Shown: positions 1 to 7,947 of the stretch, in pieces
Layout: every line of letters starts with the position of its first letter
Numbering within the stretch: the first letter of the stretch is position 1
NCBI GenBank assembly: GCA_009925965.1
Contig: RFPW01000042.1
Location: 1 to 13,110 of the forward strand
DNA: 13,110 nucleotides
From: Betaproteobacteria bacterium
Lineage (GTDB): Bacteria > Pseudomonadota > Gammaproteobacteria > Burkholderiales > Burkholderiaceae_E
Direction of reading: 5' to 3'
Position numbers and translations under genes: made by a program
Notes under the pieces: generated by a model
What the model was told of the DNA's origin: nothing
Database searches by the model: none
Seen by the model: only the letters and a program-made list of their open reading frames with translations

Positions 1-119
1 CCGTCCAGCGTCGGTCCTTGAAGGTCGGAACCCCTCGCTTGAGAGATTTGCCCCGAACCCATGATCCAAGACAAGACAAGCCAGACGATCAGCCGGCCGC
101 TACCGCGCCAGGCAATCAT
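1..119 (-). CDS. 5' end of an unrecognised gene, possible signal peptide (partial)
   Basis: An open minus-strand frame starts with ATG at 119-117, three bases after the cphA stop codon, and stays open to the window edge (39 codons). The N-terminus reads like a signal peptide or membrane anchor: a short basic stretch with two Arg (MIAWRGSGR), a hydrophobic core (LIVWLVLSWIMGSG) and a polar stretch with a possible cleavage site after QISQA. Most third codon positions are G or C, as in the neighbouring genes. The tight spacing suggests co-transcription with cphA. No good Shine-Dalgarno sequence is visible. A second in-frame ATG lies inside the hydrophobic stretch. The piece is too short to assign a family, and it could still be a chance open frame downstream of cphA. 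Confidence 0.4.
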   Translation of the reverse strand, partial: MIAWRGSGRLIVWLVLSWIMGSGQISQARGSDLQGPTLD

Positions 120-122
120 GCG

Positions 123-2753
123 TCAAGCCGCTTGGGCCAACCCGGCGGATCCGCGAAGTTGAGTGTCTGGGCGCCGGTTGGTTCGCAACTGATTGGCCAG
201 CGCGGGCGCTAGTCCATCGATGCGAGCCGCAATATGGGCTAGCGCTTGCTCCACCTGATCAACCAAAATCAGACAAAGATCGCCGGGGCGTAAACGCCGC
301 AAGGCGGTATCGATCGCGCGAAACTCTCCCTGAATTTCGTCCACCCGCCGTGTACGTCGCGCACCGTCCAGGCCTTGACGAAGCAGCGCCAAGACCTCGC
401 CGTCAGGACGCCCGCGCTGACAGGCATCCTGGTAAAGAACAACGTCATCAAAGGCCTGCCCAAGGATGCGGGTCTGATCACTGAGGTCGACATCGCGTCG
501 ATCGCCAGCACCGCTGATCACGACCGAACGGCGGCGGGCGGGTATCGATTCAACTGCTTCAACCAAAGCGATCATCGCGTCTGGATTGTGACCATAGTCG
601 GCAATCACAGTTGCGCCGCGATGGTATGAAACATTGAAACGACCTGGCACTCCGGCTGCATCGGTACTAAAGCTCTGCAACCCCGCACGAACGCGAGTCC
701 AATCGAGTCCAAGCGCCCATACGGCCGCGATGGCCGCCATGGCGTTTTCGACCTGGAAGCCGAGTTGTCCCTCGTTGGTGAAGGGGATGTCGCGTAGGGC
801 AAAGCGATGCTCGACGTTACCCTGGACGGCGACGATCGCACCGCCATCCTCAAATACGACCCGATTACCGCGGACGCGATGCGCTGCCATCAGCGGGTGA
901 TGGCGATCGCGGGCAAAGAAGGTGACTGAGCCGGGACAGGTTTTGGCCATTTCGGCCACGAGTGGGTCGGCGGCATTCAGGACGCCCATGCCGTTCGGGG
1001 CAACGTTTCGAACGATGGTCCCTTTGACGTCTGCAAGCTGCGCAGCGGTGTCGATAAAATTCATACCGAGGTGATCACCGCGACCGATGTTGGTCACCAC
1101 CGCCACGTCGCAACGGTCAAACGCCAAGCCTTCGCGCAACATGCCGCCGCGTGCGGTTTCAAAAACGGCTGCGTCTACATCCGGGTGAGCCAGCACGCTT
1201 CGCGCACTGCGCGGCCCACTGCAATCGCCGGTGTCAATGCGTCGTCCGTTGACCCAAACGCCGTCGGTTCCGGTCATGCCGACCCGATGGCCCACCTGTG
1301 CCAACAGGTGCGCAATCAACCGTACGGTTGTTGTCTTGCCATTGTTTCCGGTGACTGCAACCAGCGGAATACGACCGTTATCGTCCGCCCCAAAGAGTGC
1401 GTCGATGATCGATTCACCGACGGGCTGTGCTGAGCCATAGGAGGGGTCGAGATGCATCCTCAACCCCGGGGCCGCATTGACCTCGACGATTCCGCCGCCC
1501 TGAGCCTCCAGGGGTTGCGTCACGGTCTGACAAACCATATCAATCCCACAAATATCGAGTCCGACCATCCGGGCGGCCTCGACAGCGCATTCTGCGAGTG
1601 CTGGGTGGACCTGGTCGGTCACGTCGGTGGCCGTACCGCCGGTACTCAGGTTGCAGTTGTTGCGGAGCACGACACGTTCGCCGGTCGCTGGGACATCCGC
1701 CAGAGTTAGCCCCTGCTCCGAGAGTGTCGCGAGCGTGGTCGCATCGGTGGTGATCTTGGTGAGCGAGGTGGCATGCCCACTCCCGCGTCGCGGGTCTGAG
1801 TTGACTTGATCGATCAGAACCTGAACCGACGTAATGCCATCGCCGATCACCTGGGGTGGGTCGCGGCGCGCAGCCGCCACGAGTCGATCGCCAACAACCA
1901 GCAAACGAAAATCGTGCCCTGGCAAGAACTGTTCGACGAGAACATCGCGGCGGACTTCGGTTGCCGCGACATAGGCGGTCATGACTTGCTCACGCGTGGT
2001 GAGATTCACAGCCACCCCTTTACCCTGATTGCCATCACGTGGCTTGACCACCACGGGCAGGCCGATTGCCTGGGCTGCATGCCAGGCGTCTTCGGCGCTG
2101 ATCACCTGGCGACCCTTTGGTACCGAAATCCCGGCGGTCTCGAGAAGCGTCTTGGTGAGTTCTTTGTCTTGCGCAATCGATTCTGCGATCGCACTCGACT
2201 CGCTGGTCTCGGCAGCTTGAATCCGGCGTGCCCGGCTGCCCCAACCAAACCGGACGAGGCTCCCCTCGGTTAACCGGGTAAACGGAATCCCGCGATCAGT
2301 TGCCGCGCGGACAATTGAAGCGGTACTCGGCCCGAGTCGCTGGTCCTCATCAAGATCGCGCAGACGCTCGACTGCGCCGCTGAAGTCGAATATTTGGCCT
2401 TGAGCAAGCGCGCTGCAGACCTGTTGCGCCAGGTCAAGCGCGAGTACACCAACCGCTTCTTCCCGGTATTCGATGACGGCCTGGTGGGTATGGCGGTCCG
2501 AAGTTTCGGCGACGTGCAGAAACGAGACGTCACACCCTGCCCGAATCTGCAAGTGAAGTGCGGTTACCGCCAACGCATGCACGAGATTCCGCGGTGAATC
2601 CAGTTCGGGAAAATGGGAACTCAGTTCGGACGCGAGCGCTTTTACAGCCTTGGCCGAAGATTCTGCAGGGCTGCATTCAACGATCGCTTCGATCGCAGTG
2701 CGTTGACTCCATCGGTTTGGGCCACGGAGCGCACGGACGCGGGATACTTCCAT
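123..2753 (-). CDS. cphA: cyanophycin synthetase CphA
   Basis: This cytoplasmic enzyme makes cyanophycin by alternately adding Asp to the backbone and Arg to the Asp side chain, at two separate ATP-dependent sites. The 876-residue product matches the usual CphA length. Residues 1-160 are the N-terminal domain, opening with the family hallmark ALRGPN (8-13). Residues about 165-450 are the ATP-grasp (Asp-adding) domain with KPRDGNQGKG (237-246), SDPRRG (319-324) and IVEVNAAPG (422-430). Residues about 460-850 are the Mur-ligase-like (Arg-adding) domain with an intact P-loop TGNNGKTT (468-475), FETARGG (531-537), FQVENA (666-671) and DYGHNPDA (719-726). The frame is open 62 codons further upstream, but I chose ATG 2753 because the family N-terminus begins there and the longer version would overlap cphA'. 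It starts 10 bp after the cphA' stop, so the two genes are probably one operon. No strong Shine-Dalgarno is seen. The last ~30 residues are a loose tail. Confidence 0.97.
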   Translation of the reverse strand: MEVSRVRALRGPNRWSQRTAIEAIVECSPAESSAKAVKALASELSSHFPELDSPRNLVHALAVTALHLQIRAGCDVSFLHVAETSDRHTHQAVIEYREEAVGVLALDLAQQVCSALAQGQIFDFSGAVERLRDLDEDQRLGPSTASIVRAATDRGIPFTRLTEGSLVRFGWGSRARRIQAAETSESSAIAESIAQDKELTKTLLETAGISVPKGRQVISAEDAWHAAQAIGLPVVVKPRDGNQGKGVAVNLTTREQVMTAYVAATEVRRDVLVEQFLPGHDFRLLVVGDRLVAAARRDPPQVIGDGITSVQVLIDQVNSDPRRGSGHATSLTKITTDATTLATLSEQGLTLADVPATGERVVLRNNCNLSTGGTATDVTDQVHPALAECAVEAARMVGLDICGIDMVCQTVTQPLEAQGGGIVEVNAAPGLRMHLDPSYGSAQPVGESIIDALFGADDNGRIPLVAVTGNNGKTTTVRLIAHLLAQVGHRVGMTGTDGVWVNGRRIDTGDCSGPRSARSVLAHPDVDAAVFETARGGMLREGLAFDRCDVAVVTNIGRGDHLGMNFIDTAAQLADVKGTIVRNVAPNGMGVLNAADPLVAEMAKTCPGSVTFFARDRHHPLMAAHRVRGNRVVFEDGGAIVAVQGNVEHRFALRDIPFTNEGQLGFQVENAMAAIAAVWALGLDWTRVRAGLQSFSTDAAGVPGRFNVSYHRGATVIADYGHNPDAMIALVEAVESIPARRRSVVISGAGDRRDVDLSDQTRILGQAFDDVVLYQDACQRGRPDGEVLALLRQGLDGARRTRRVDEIQGEFRAIDTALRRLRPGDLCLILVDQVEQALAHIAARIDGLAPALANQLRTNRRPDTQLRGSAGLAQAA

Positions 2754-2763
2754 CGGGGATATC

Positions 2764-4929
2764 TCAGACCAAGAATTCGTGAATAACGCGAGTCTTAAGC
2801 GAGCCGCGTAACTGAGCTGGGGCAATACCCAGTGCCCAGCCTGTAGCAGCGATCGCAAGCGCGCGATTGAGTGCATCAACGTTTTGCGCAGTCTCGACAA
2901 AGTCCGTGACCGGACCCAGCACGACCTCATGGGTGCCATAGACCAGGACGATCAGGTGGTCGCGAACCGTTGCGGCCCGCCCGGAGCGCTTAAGGTGTTC
3001 GAGCAGCGCGTGGGCTTCAGAGTTGATGGAATAAAGCAGGACTTCGCCGTCACAAAGCGCGATCATTTCGACGGCGATTGGATCCATGGCATCCAGGATC
3101 GCCGCCCCGCTTGGTAACACCACGTCAACCTGGGTTCGGAGCACGCGCAGGTTAGCCTCTGCATCGGCCAACTCAGGGTGGTCGCGCGCAGCATCGGTGG
3201 CATCGATCACGATACCCACCTGACAGCGATCGTAAGCGAGTCCTTCGTTCAAAATTATGTGACTATCGTTTTCGATCACCGCGGCTTCGACTCTCGGATT
3301 CAGCAACAGCCGTCGAGCACCTTCCCAGTTGGCGCCATCCTCGGTTTGAAGTGGTCGCTGGTCGATCCAGACGCCCTTTGCGCAGGCAAGGCCGGTGCGT
3401 CGACCGTCCTCGCGAAGCAATTGCGCAACGCCCTGCGCAACGGCACAACGACCGCGCCCGCCGGTGACTCCGACGAGTGGGATGCGGCCGGAGGACTCAC
3501 CCGTGAACAAATGGTCGATGATGGCTTTGCCAACGGGTTGGGCAAACCCGTCCGCGGGTTTGAGGTGCATCAGGAGGCCAGGACCCGCATTGACCTCAAC
3601 GATGGCAGCCCCTTGTTCAGCCAACGGGCGGCTAATGTCCTGGGCGACGAGATCAATCCCTGCGATGTCGAGTCCGACAATTCGGGCGGCAAGGCACACT
3701 TGTTCGGCGACCTCAGGGTGTATCTGATCCGTAACATCAAACGCGACATTGCCATTCCGTTGAATGAGGACTTCTTGACCGAGGGCGGGAACGGCGTCTG
3801 GCGTCAGACCTTGCCGAGACAGTTCGATCTGGGCGGCAGAATCAATTCGAACGCGGTTAAGCGGGTGGTCTTCGGTGGTGCCCCGGCGCGGGTCTGAGTT
3901 GAGTTGGGACTCGATCAACGCCAGGATGGTCGACTGACCATCGCCGGTGACGGATGCGATTTGGCCTCGGGCGGCTGCGACGACTTTTCCGCCGACCACG
4001 AGAATGCGATGTTCGTTGCCGACGATGAAGCGCTCGACCAGCACCGCACTCCCTTCTTGAACGGCAATTTCCCAGGCAGCGATGATCTCTTCTTGTGACG
4101 ACAAGTAGGTGAACACACCGCGTCCGTGATTGCCGTCTGTGGGTTTGATCACCACGGGCAAGCCGATTTCTTGTGCCGCTTCCCAGGCCTCTTCCGGGGT
4201 TGCGACGATTCGCCCTTCAGGCACAGGAACCCCGCATTGCGCAAGTAGCCGCCGGGTGAGTTCTTTGTCGCGCGAAACCCCTTCGGCGATGGCGCTGGTG
4301 CGATCGGTTTCGGCGGTCCAAATTCGTCGCTGCTGGCATCCGTAACCAAACTGGACGAGGTTTCCTTCGTTCAGGCGCAGCATCGGGATACCCCGGTCTT
4401 CGGCCGCTGTAGCGATTGCCGCCGTGCTGGGTCCGAGCCATTTGGACTCAGCCAGATCACGCAATGTGTCGACGGCTGCGTCGTGGTCGAATGGGTGGTC
4501 TGCCATGGCGGCGAGCACCAGATCGCGAGCAATCTGCAGCGCGAGTCTGGAGACGGCTTCTTGTTGTGCGCTGATGATGACGCGGTAAACGCCGCGTTTG
4601 TCGGTTTCGCGTGCCCTACCAAAGCCTGATTGGAGACCAACCAAACCGAGCAGTTCGAGCGAAACATGTTCGAGAATGTGCGCTGGCCAGGTCCCTTCAT
4701 CCAGGCGTTGAAGGAATCCGCCGCGAACCCCTGGGCTGCACCGGTGCTCGATCAGGCCGGGCAACCAGGCGGACAAGCGCTGCGCAAATCCAGGTATGCG
4801 GTTGGACGGAAAGTCCTCGAGGGAGCCAATGTCCACCTGAGTTTCGAGGACGGGGCAGTAGGTCCAGACGTTTGGACCGCGCAGAATGATCTCGCTGATG
4901 AATTCGATCGAGTGCGGGAACTGATTCAT
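2764..4929 (-). CDS. cphA': cyanophycin synthetase paralogue CphA' with degenerate Mur-ligase P-loop
   Basis: A 721-residue paralogue of CphA, of the shorter second type found in tandem with cphA in betaproteobacteria. The N-terminal domain starts with LRGPNVWTY (16-24) and carries EHRC..GGF (61-72) and HILEHVSLEL (84-93). The ATP-grasp domain looks complete: KPTDGNHGRG (262-271), VLVERF (296-301), SDPRRGTTEDHP (345-356), IVEVNAGPGLLMH (443-455). The following Mur-ligase-like region is damaged. Where CphA has TGNNGKTT, this protein has TGGRGRCA (489-496), losing the Lys and Thr that bind ATP phosphates. It ends at about residue 720 without the final Mur-ligase lobe. I infer that only the ATP-grasp site works, so the protein may act as a partner of CphA or as a polymerase comparable with CphA2. 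ATG 4929 fits the family start. No Shine-Dalgarno is visible, and the frame is open 68 codons upstream with non-family sequence. It is the first gene of the cphA'-cphA pair. Confidence 0.93.
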   Translation of the reverse strand: MNQFPHSIEFISEIILRGPNVWTYCPVLETQVDIGSLEDFPSNRIPGFAQRLSAWLPGLIEHRCSPGVRGGFLQRLDEGTWPAHILEHVSLELLGLVGLQSGFGRARETDKRGVYRVIISAQQEAVSRLALQIARDLVLAAMADHPFDHDAAVDTLRDLAESKWLGPSTAAIATAAEDRGIPMLRLNEGNLVQFGYGCQQRRIWTAETDRTSAIAEGVSRDKELTRRLLAQCGVPVPEGRIVATPEEAWEAAQEIGLPVVIKPTDGNHGRGVFTYLSSQEEIIAAWEIAVQEGSAVLVERFIVGNEHRILVVGGKVVAAARGQIASVTGDGQSTILALIESQLNSDPRRGTTEDHPLNRVRIDSAAQIELSRQGLTPDAVPALGQEVLIQRNGNVAFDVTDQIHPEVAEQVCLAARIVGLDIAGIDLVAQDISRPLAEQGAAIVEVNAGPGLLMHLKPADGFAQPVGKAIIDHLFTGESSGRIPLVGVTGGRGRCAVAQGVAQLLREDGRRTGLACAKGVWIDQRPLQTEDGANWEGARRLLLNPRVEAAVIENDSHIILNEGLAYDRCQVGIVIDATDAARDHPELADAEANLRVLRTQVDVVLPSGAAILDAMDPIAVEMIALCDGEVLLYSINSEAHALLEHLKRSGRAATVRDHLIVLVYGTHEVVLGPVTDFVETAQNVDALNRALAIAATGWALGIAPAQLRGSLKTRVIHEFLV

Positions 4930-5022
4930 ACGAGCGTTCGGCTGCAAGGTGAGTGCCTGAAGGTCTTGCTGTCGAAAACGCGCAATTGGGGTACTCGGTT
5001 GACGTCTGAAAATAAAAACCAC

Positions 5023-5035
5023 TCCGACAGTCGGA
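5023..5035. repeat. perfect 13-bp palindrome, candidate operator
   Basis: TCCGAC and its reverse complement GTCGGA flank a single A. The site lies in the divergent cphA'/ABC intergenic region, just upstream of the AT-rich patch as read toward cphA'. A regulator bound here could affect both directions. No regulator is identified, and a 13-bp palindrome could also arise by chance. Confidence 0.35.
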
Positions 5036-5063
5036 CGTCGGCGGAACCTCGGGCTAAGGCGTT

Positions 5064-5068
5064 GAGGG
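5064..5068 (+). promoter_or_regulatory. ribosome binding site of the ABC exporter gene
   Basis: GAGGG lies four bases upstream of ATG 5073 and supports that start for the ABC exporter. Confidence 0.55.
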
Positions 5069-5072
5069 TCAG

Positions 5073-7436
5073 ATGAATCGTTCAACCATCCCAAATATCG
5101 TTCCCCCGCCCTTAAAAGCGGGTGAAGAAGCACTGGCGGTCCTGCACACCGATCTCGACGATCGCCTTTGTTTCGCCGAGGGTCGCGTCGTGGTGACCGG
5201 GGTTCGCATTCTGGCTTTCAGCCCAGGCGACCTGGCCTGGCGCAACTGGACGCTGAGTGCCGATTTGCGGTTGCAGCGGCGTGACCATGCCGGTGTGGCC
5301 AGCCTGGAATTGCAGGATCCACAGGGTCGCCTTGCAATTTGGCGCCACACGCTGGCGCAGCAGGATGAGGCGGCACGTCTCGTGAGCGTCTTTGAACGCC
5401 AGTCCGCTCCGCAGTCGGCAGGTGGAGTTGATGATCAACCACCCGACGGCGCTGCGGTGGATGAACCACTTGTTGACGACGACGAGGCCCAAACGCCGCC
5501 GTCGACCTGGTCGCTGCTGCGCTTGGGTCGATTCGCTCGGCCCTATCGCAATGAGTTGGCGCTTGGATTGCTGCTGACGCTTGCGACGACAGCCGCCACG
5601 ATGGTTCCCCCGTATCTCACAATGCCCTTGATGGATGAAGTGCTGATCCCGTATCAGAACGGGCGGCCGATCGATCCGGGTCAGGTTCGAGGGTATTTAT
5701 GGGGGCTTCTGGTCGCTGCGTTGTTAGCGTGGGTGCTCGGGTGGGCCCGAACCTGGCTGCTGGCGCGCGTCAGCGAACGGATCGGTGCGGACCTGAGGAC
5801 GGCGGCGTTTGCGCATTTGCAGTCGCTCTCACTCGAGTACTTTGGGTCCAAACGAACGGGTGACCTGATCGCCCGAATCGGCAATGAGAGCGACCGGATT
5901 TGCGTGTTTCTATCGCTGCATCTACTCGACTTCACCAACGATGTGTTGATGATCTTGATGACGGCCGCCATCCTGGTGTCGATCGATCCAAAGCTGGCGC
6001 TGGTCACCCTGGTTCCATTGCCCTTCATCGCCTGGACGATCCACCTGGTTCGCGATCGCCTACGGCATGGCTTTGAAAAAGTCGATCGTAATTGGGGTGA
6101 GATCAACAACGTATTGACGGACACCATTCCGGGCATCCGAGTGGTCAAAGCGTTCGCGCAGGAAAATCGGGAAATAGCTCGTTTTCGCGCTGCCAACGAC
6201 CGAAATCTCGCCGTTAATGACCGTGTTAACCGGGTCTGGTCGCTGTTTTCCCCAACGGTGACTCTGATGACGGAACTCGGTTTGCTCGTGGTCTGGGCAA
6301 CCGGAATCTGGCAGGTGGCCAATGACCGGATCACGGTTGGCGTCCTCGCCGCTTTCCTGGCGTATATCGGGCGCTTCTATATTCGACTCGACTCGATGAG
6401 CCGGATCGTGTCGTTAACCCAAAAGGCTGCGGCGGGTGCCAAGCGGATTTTCGACATTCTCGATCATGTCTCGAGTGTTCCTGATCCGGTCAACCCCGTC
6501 GCCTGCGGCGATCAGAAAGGACGGTTGACGGGACGAATCCAGATTCGGGGTATCGGTTTCCGTTACGGACACCGCGCGGTCATTCGCGGCGTCGATCTGG
6601 ACATTGCGCCGGGCCAGATGATTGGCCTGGTTGGGCACAGCGGTTCGGGCAAGAGCACGCTGGTTAATCTGATCTGTCGCTTCCACGACGTCTCAGAGGG
6701 AGCCATTCTGGTCGATGGCGTTGATATCCGCCGCTACGCCTTGGCCGATTACCGGCGCAATATTGGCCTCGTTCTCCAGGAGCCTTTTCTGTTCTTTGGG
6801 ACGATCGCCGAAAACATTGCCTATGGATCTCCTCAGGCCAGTCGGGCCGAAATCGTCAAGGCTGCCCGCGCGGCGCGGGCGCATGAATTTATCCTGCGGC
6901 TCCCGCATGGATACGACTCGGTGGTTGGCGAACGGGGACAGGCCCTTTCTGGGGGTGAACGTCAGCGGATTTCGATCGCCCGCGCTCTGCTCATCGATCC
7001 CCGCGTATTGATTCTTGATGAGGCGACTTCATCCGTCGACACCACGACGGAAATTGAAATCCAGCAGGCGCTCGAGAATCTGATTCGGGGCAGGACAACA
7101 ATTGCAGTTGCCCATCGCCTCAGTACCTTACGTCGCGCTGACCGGTTGGTCGTGCTTGATCGAGGGGTCGTGGTCGAGGAGGGCGGCCATGACGAGTTAA
7201 TGCGGCGCGACGGTGCTTACCGCAAACTTTATGATGCCCAAGCCCGTCAAGCTGCGACCGAGGCAGCCATTGAGGCGGCCGCGGCTGCAGCTGCATCTGA
7301 GCCGACGATTGCTGCGCTTCACCAAGCGGCTCATTTGACCGGCGCTGTGTTGGCGGCCGCCAGTGAAAGCGCATCGGCCTCGCCCACTGCGGCGGCGTCC
7401 CAGCCACTGGAGTCGTTACCTGAGGAAGTTCGATGA
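5073..7436 (+). CDS. cyanophycin-associated ABC exporter, fused membrane and ATPase domains
   Basis: A 787-residue inner-membrane ABC half-transporter of the exporter type, expected to act as a dimer. Residues 1-110 are an extra soluble domain (GEEALAVLHTDLDDRL, then beta-rich sequence) not found in simple MsbA-like exporters, followed by an acidic linker (about 111-145). Six hydrophobic segments lie near 161-182, 207-227, 284-304, 308-326, 395-413 and 420-436. The ATPase domain (about 488-715) has Walker A GHSGSGKST (521-529), Q-loop Gln569, signature LSGGE (625-629), Walker B LILDE (646-650) and switch His681, so it should be active. The last ~60 residues are an Ala-rich tail. The gene is divergent from cphA' and overlaps the DUF1854 gene by ATGA. 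This ABC/DUF1854 pair is known to accompany cyanophycin genes in betaproteobacteria. The substrate is unknown; cyanophycin-related peptides or amino acids would be a guess. Confidence 0.9.
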   Translation: MNRSTIPNIVPPPLKAGEEALAVLHTDLDDRLCFAEGRVVVTGVRILAFSPGDLAWRNWTLSADLRLQRRDHAGVASLELQDPQGRLAIWRHTLAQQDEAARLVSVFERQSAPQSAGGVDDQPPDGAAVDEPLVDDDEAQTPPSTWSLLRLGRFARPYRNELALGLLLTLATTAATMVPPYLTMPLMDEVLIPYQNGRPIDPGQVRGYLWGLLVAALLAWVLGWARTWLLARVSERIGADLRTAAFAHLQSLSLEYFGSKRTGDLIARIGNESDRICVFLSLHLLDFTNDVLMILMTAAILVSIDPKLALVTLVPLPFIAWTIHLVRDRLRHGFEKVDRNWGEINNVLTDTIPGIRVVKAFAQENREIARFRAANDRNLAVNDRVNRVWSLFSPTVTLMTELGLLVVWATGIWQVANDRITVGVLAAFLAYIGRFYIRLDSMSRIVSLTQKAAAGAKRIFDILDHVSSVPDPVNPVACGDQKGRLTGRIQIRGIGFRYGHRAVIRGVDLDIAPGQMIGLVGHSGSGKSTLVNLICRFHDVSEGAILVDGVDIRRYALADYRRNIGLVLQEPFLFFGTIAENIAYGSPQASRAEIVKAARAARAHEFILRLPHGYDSVVGERGQALSGGERQRISIARALLIDPRVLILDEATSSVDTTTEIEIQQALENLIRGRTTIAVAHRLSTLRRADRLVVLDRGVVVEEGGHDELMRRDGAYRKLYDAQARQAATEAAIEAAAAAAASEPTIAALHQAAHLTGAVLAAASESASASPTAAASQPLESLPEEVR

Positions 7437-7906
7437 ATCAGGAACCTGAATTTAGTTTGGCGCGGGATGCCTATGGCCGTCTGGTGATGACGTCCATGAT
7501 GGGCGAAGTGTGTGTCGGCGTTCTGCCGGTGCGCGCGTTCCCGATCACGGCACCCAATGAAGCGTTGGCACTCGTCGGGCCTCATGGCGAAGAGCTCGCC
7601 TGGATTGACCAGCTCAACACCCAACCCGAGTCTATTCGAATCTTGATTACCGAAGAACTTGCGGCCCGCGAGTTCATGCCTGAGATCGTGCGCATCCTCT
7701 CGGTTTCAGGGTTTGGTACCCCAAGCACCTGGGAAATCGAGACCAACCGCGGTGCGACCCGTTTGACCTTGCGAGGTGAGGAATATATCCGGCGGCTTGC
7801 GGGGGGCGGGCTTCTGATTACGGACCGGTTCGGTATTCAATTTCTGATTCCGGACCTCAAGGCGCTCGATCGACCGAGCCGTCAGTTCCTGGACCGCTTC
7901 CTCTAG
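7433..7906 (+). CDS. DUF1854 protein, partner of the cyanophycin-associated ABC exporter
   Basis: A 157-residue soluble protein with no signal peptide or membrane segment. It matches the DUF1854 family as I know it, from features such as RLVMTSMMGEVCVGVLPVRAFP near the start and GIQFLIPD and LDRPSRQFLDRFL near the end. Family members occur directly behind this type of ABC exporter in cyanophycin loci, and their biochemical role is not known. The start overlaps the exporter stop (ATGA) and has a good Shine-Dalgarno, TGAGGAA, just upstream at 7421-7427. Translational coupling and a physical partnership with the exporter are therefore likely, though inferred. Confidence 0.87.
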   Translation: MNQEPEFSLARDAYGRLVMTSMMGEVCVGVLPVRAFPITAPNEALALVGPHGEELAWIDQLNTQPESIRILITEELAAREFMPEIVRILSVSGFGTPSTWEIETNRGATRLTLRGEEYIRRLAGGGLLITDRFGIQFLIPDLKALDRPSRQFLDRFL

Positions 7907-7937
7907 GCATGGGGCCTGCGTCTTCGAGGGAGATCTT

Positions 7938-7942
7938 AGGAG
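7938..7942 (+). promoter_or_regulatory. ribosome binding site deciding the start of the small helical protein gene
   Basis: AGGAG lies five bases upstream of ATG 7948. The alternative in-frame ATG at 7909, two bases after the DUF1854 stop, has no such sequence, so 7948 is preferred. Confidence 0.65.
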
Positions 7943-7947
7943 ACAAA

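Larger units (their letters stand above)
4930..5072. promoter_or_regulatory. divergent intergenic region between cphA' and the ABC exporter gene
   Basis: This 143-bp stretch separates two divergently read units, so the promoters for both should lie here unless they sit inside the genes. It holds an AT-rich patch (5009-5018), a TTGACG (4999-5004), two copies of GACGTC (5001-5006 and 5034-5039) and a perfect odd palindrome (5023-5035). I could not pair a convincing -35 with a -10 on either strand. A TATTTT on the minus strand (5014-5009) is a weak -10 candidate. Confidence 0.5.

Noticed and set aside
18..212. Plus-strand open frame at the left edge
   Set aside because: It overlaps the cphA 3' end and the minus-strand partial gene, and its polar, Pro/Arg-rich translation looks non-coding.
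2754..2939. Upstream extension of cphA by 62 codons
   Set aside because: It overlaps the end of cphA', and family similarity begins at MEVSRVRALRGPN.
3178..3897. Plus-strand open frame of 239 codons inside cphA'
   Set aside because: It is antisense to the well-conserved ATP-grasp coding region and has no recognisable domain.
4930..5133. Upstream extension of cphA' by 68 codons
   Set aside because: It overlaps the start of the divergent ABC gene, and its Arg-rich sequence is unlike the family N-terminus.
5681..6334. Minus-strand open frame of 217 codons inside the ABC exporter gene
   Set aside because: It is antisense to the transmembrane domain, and its Ser/Arg/Thr-rich translation is typical of a shadow frame.
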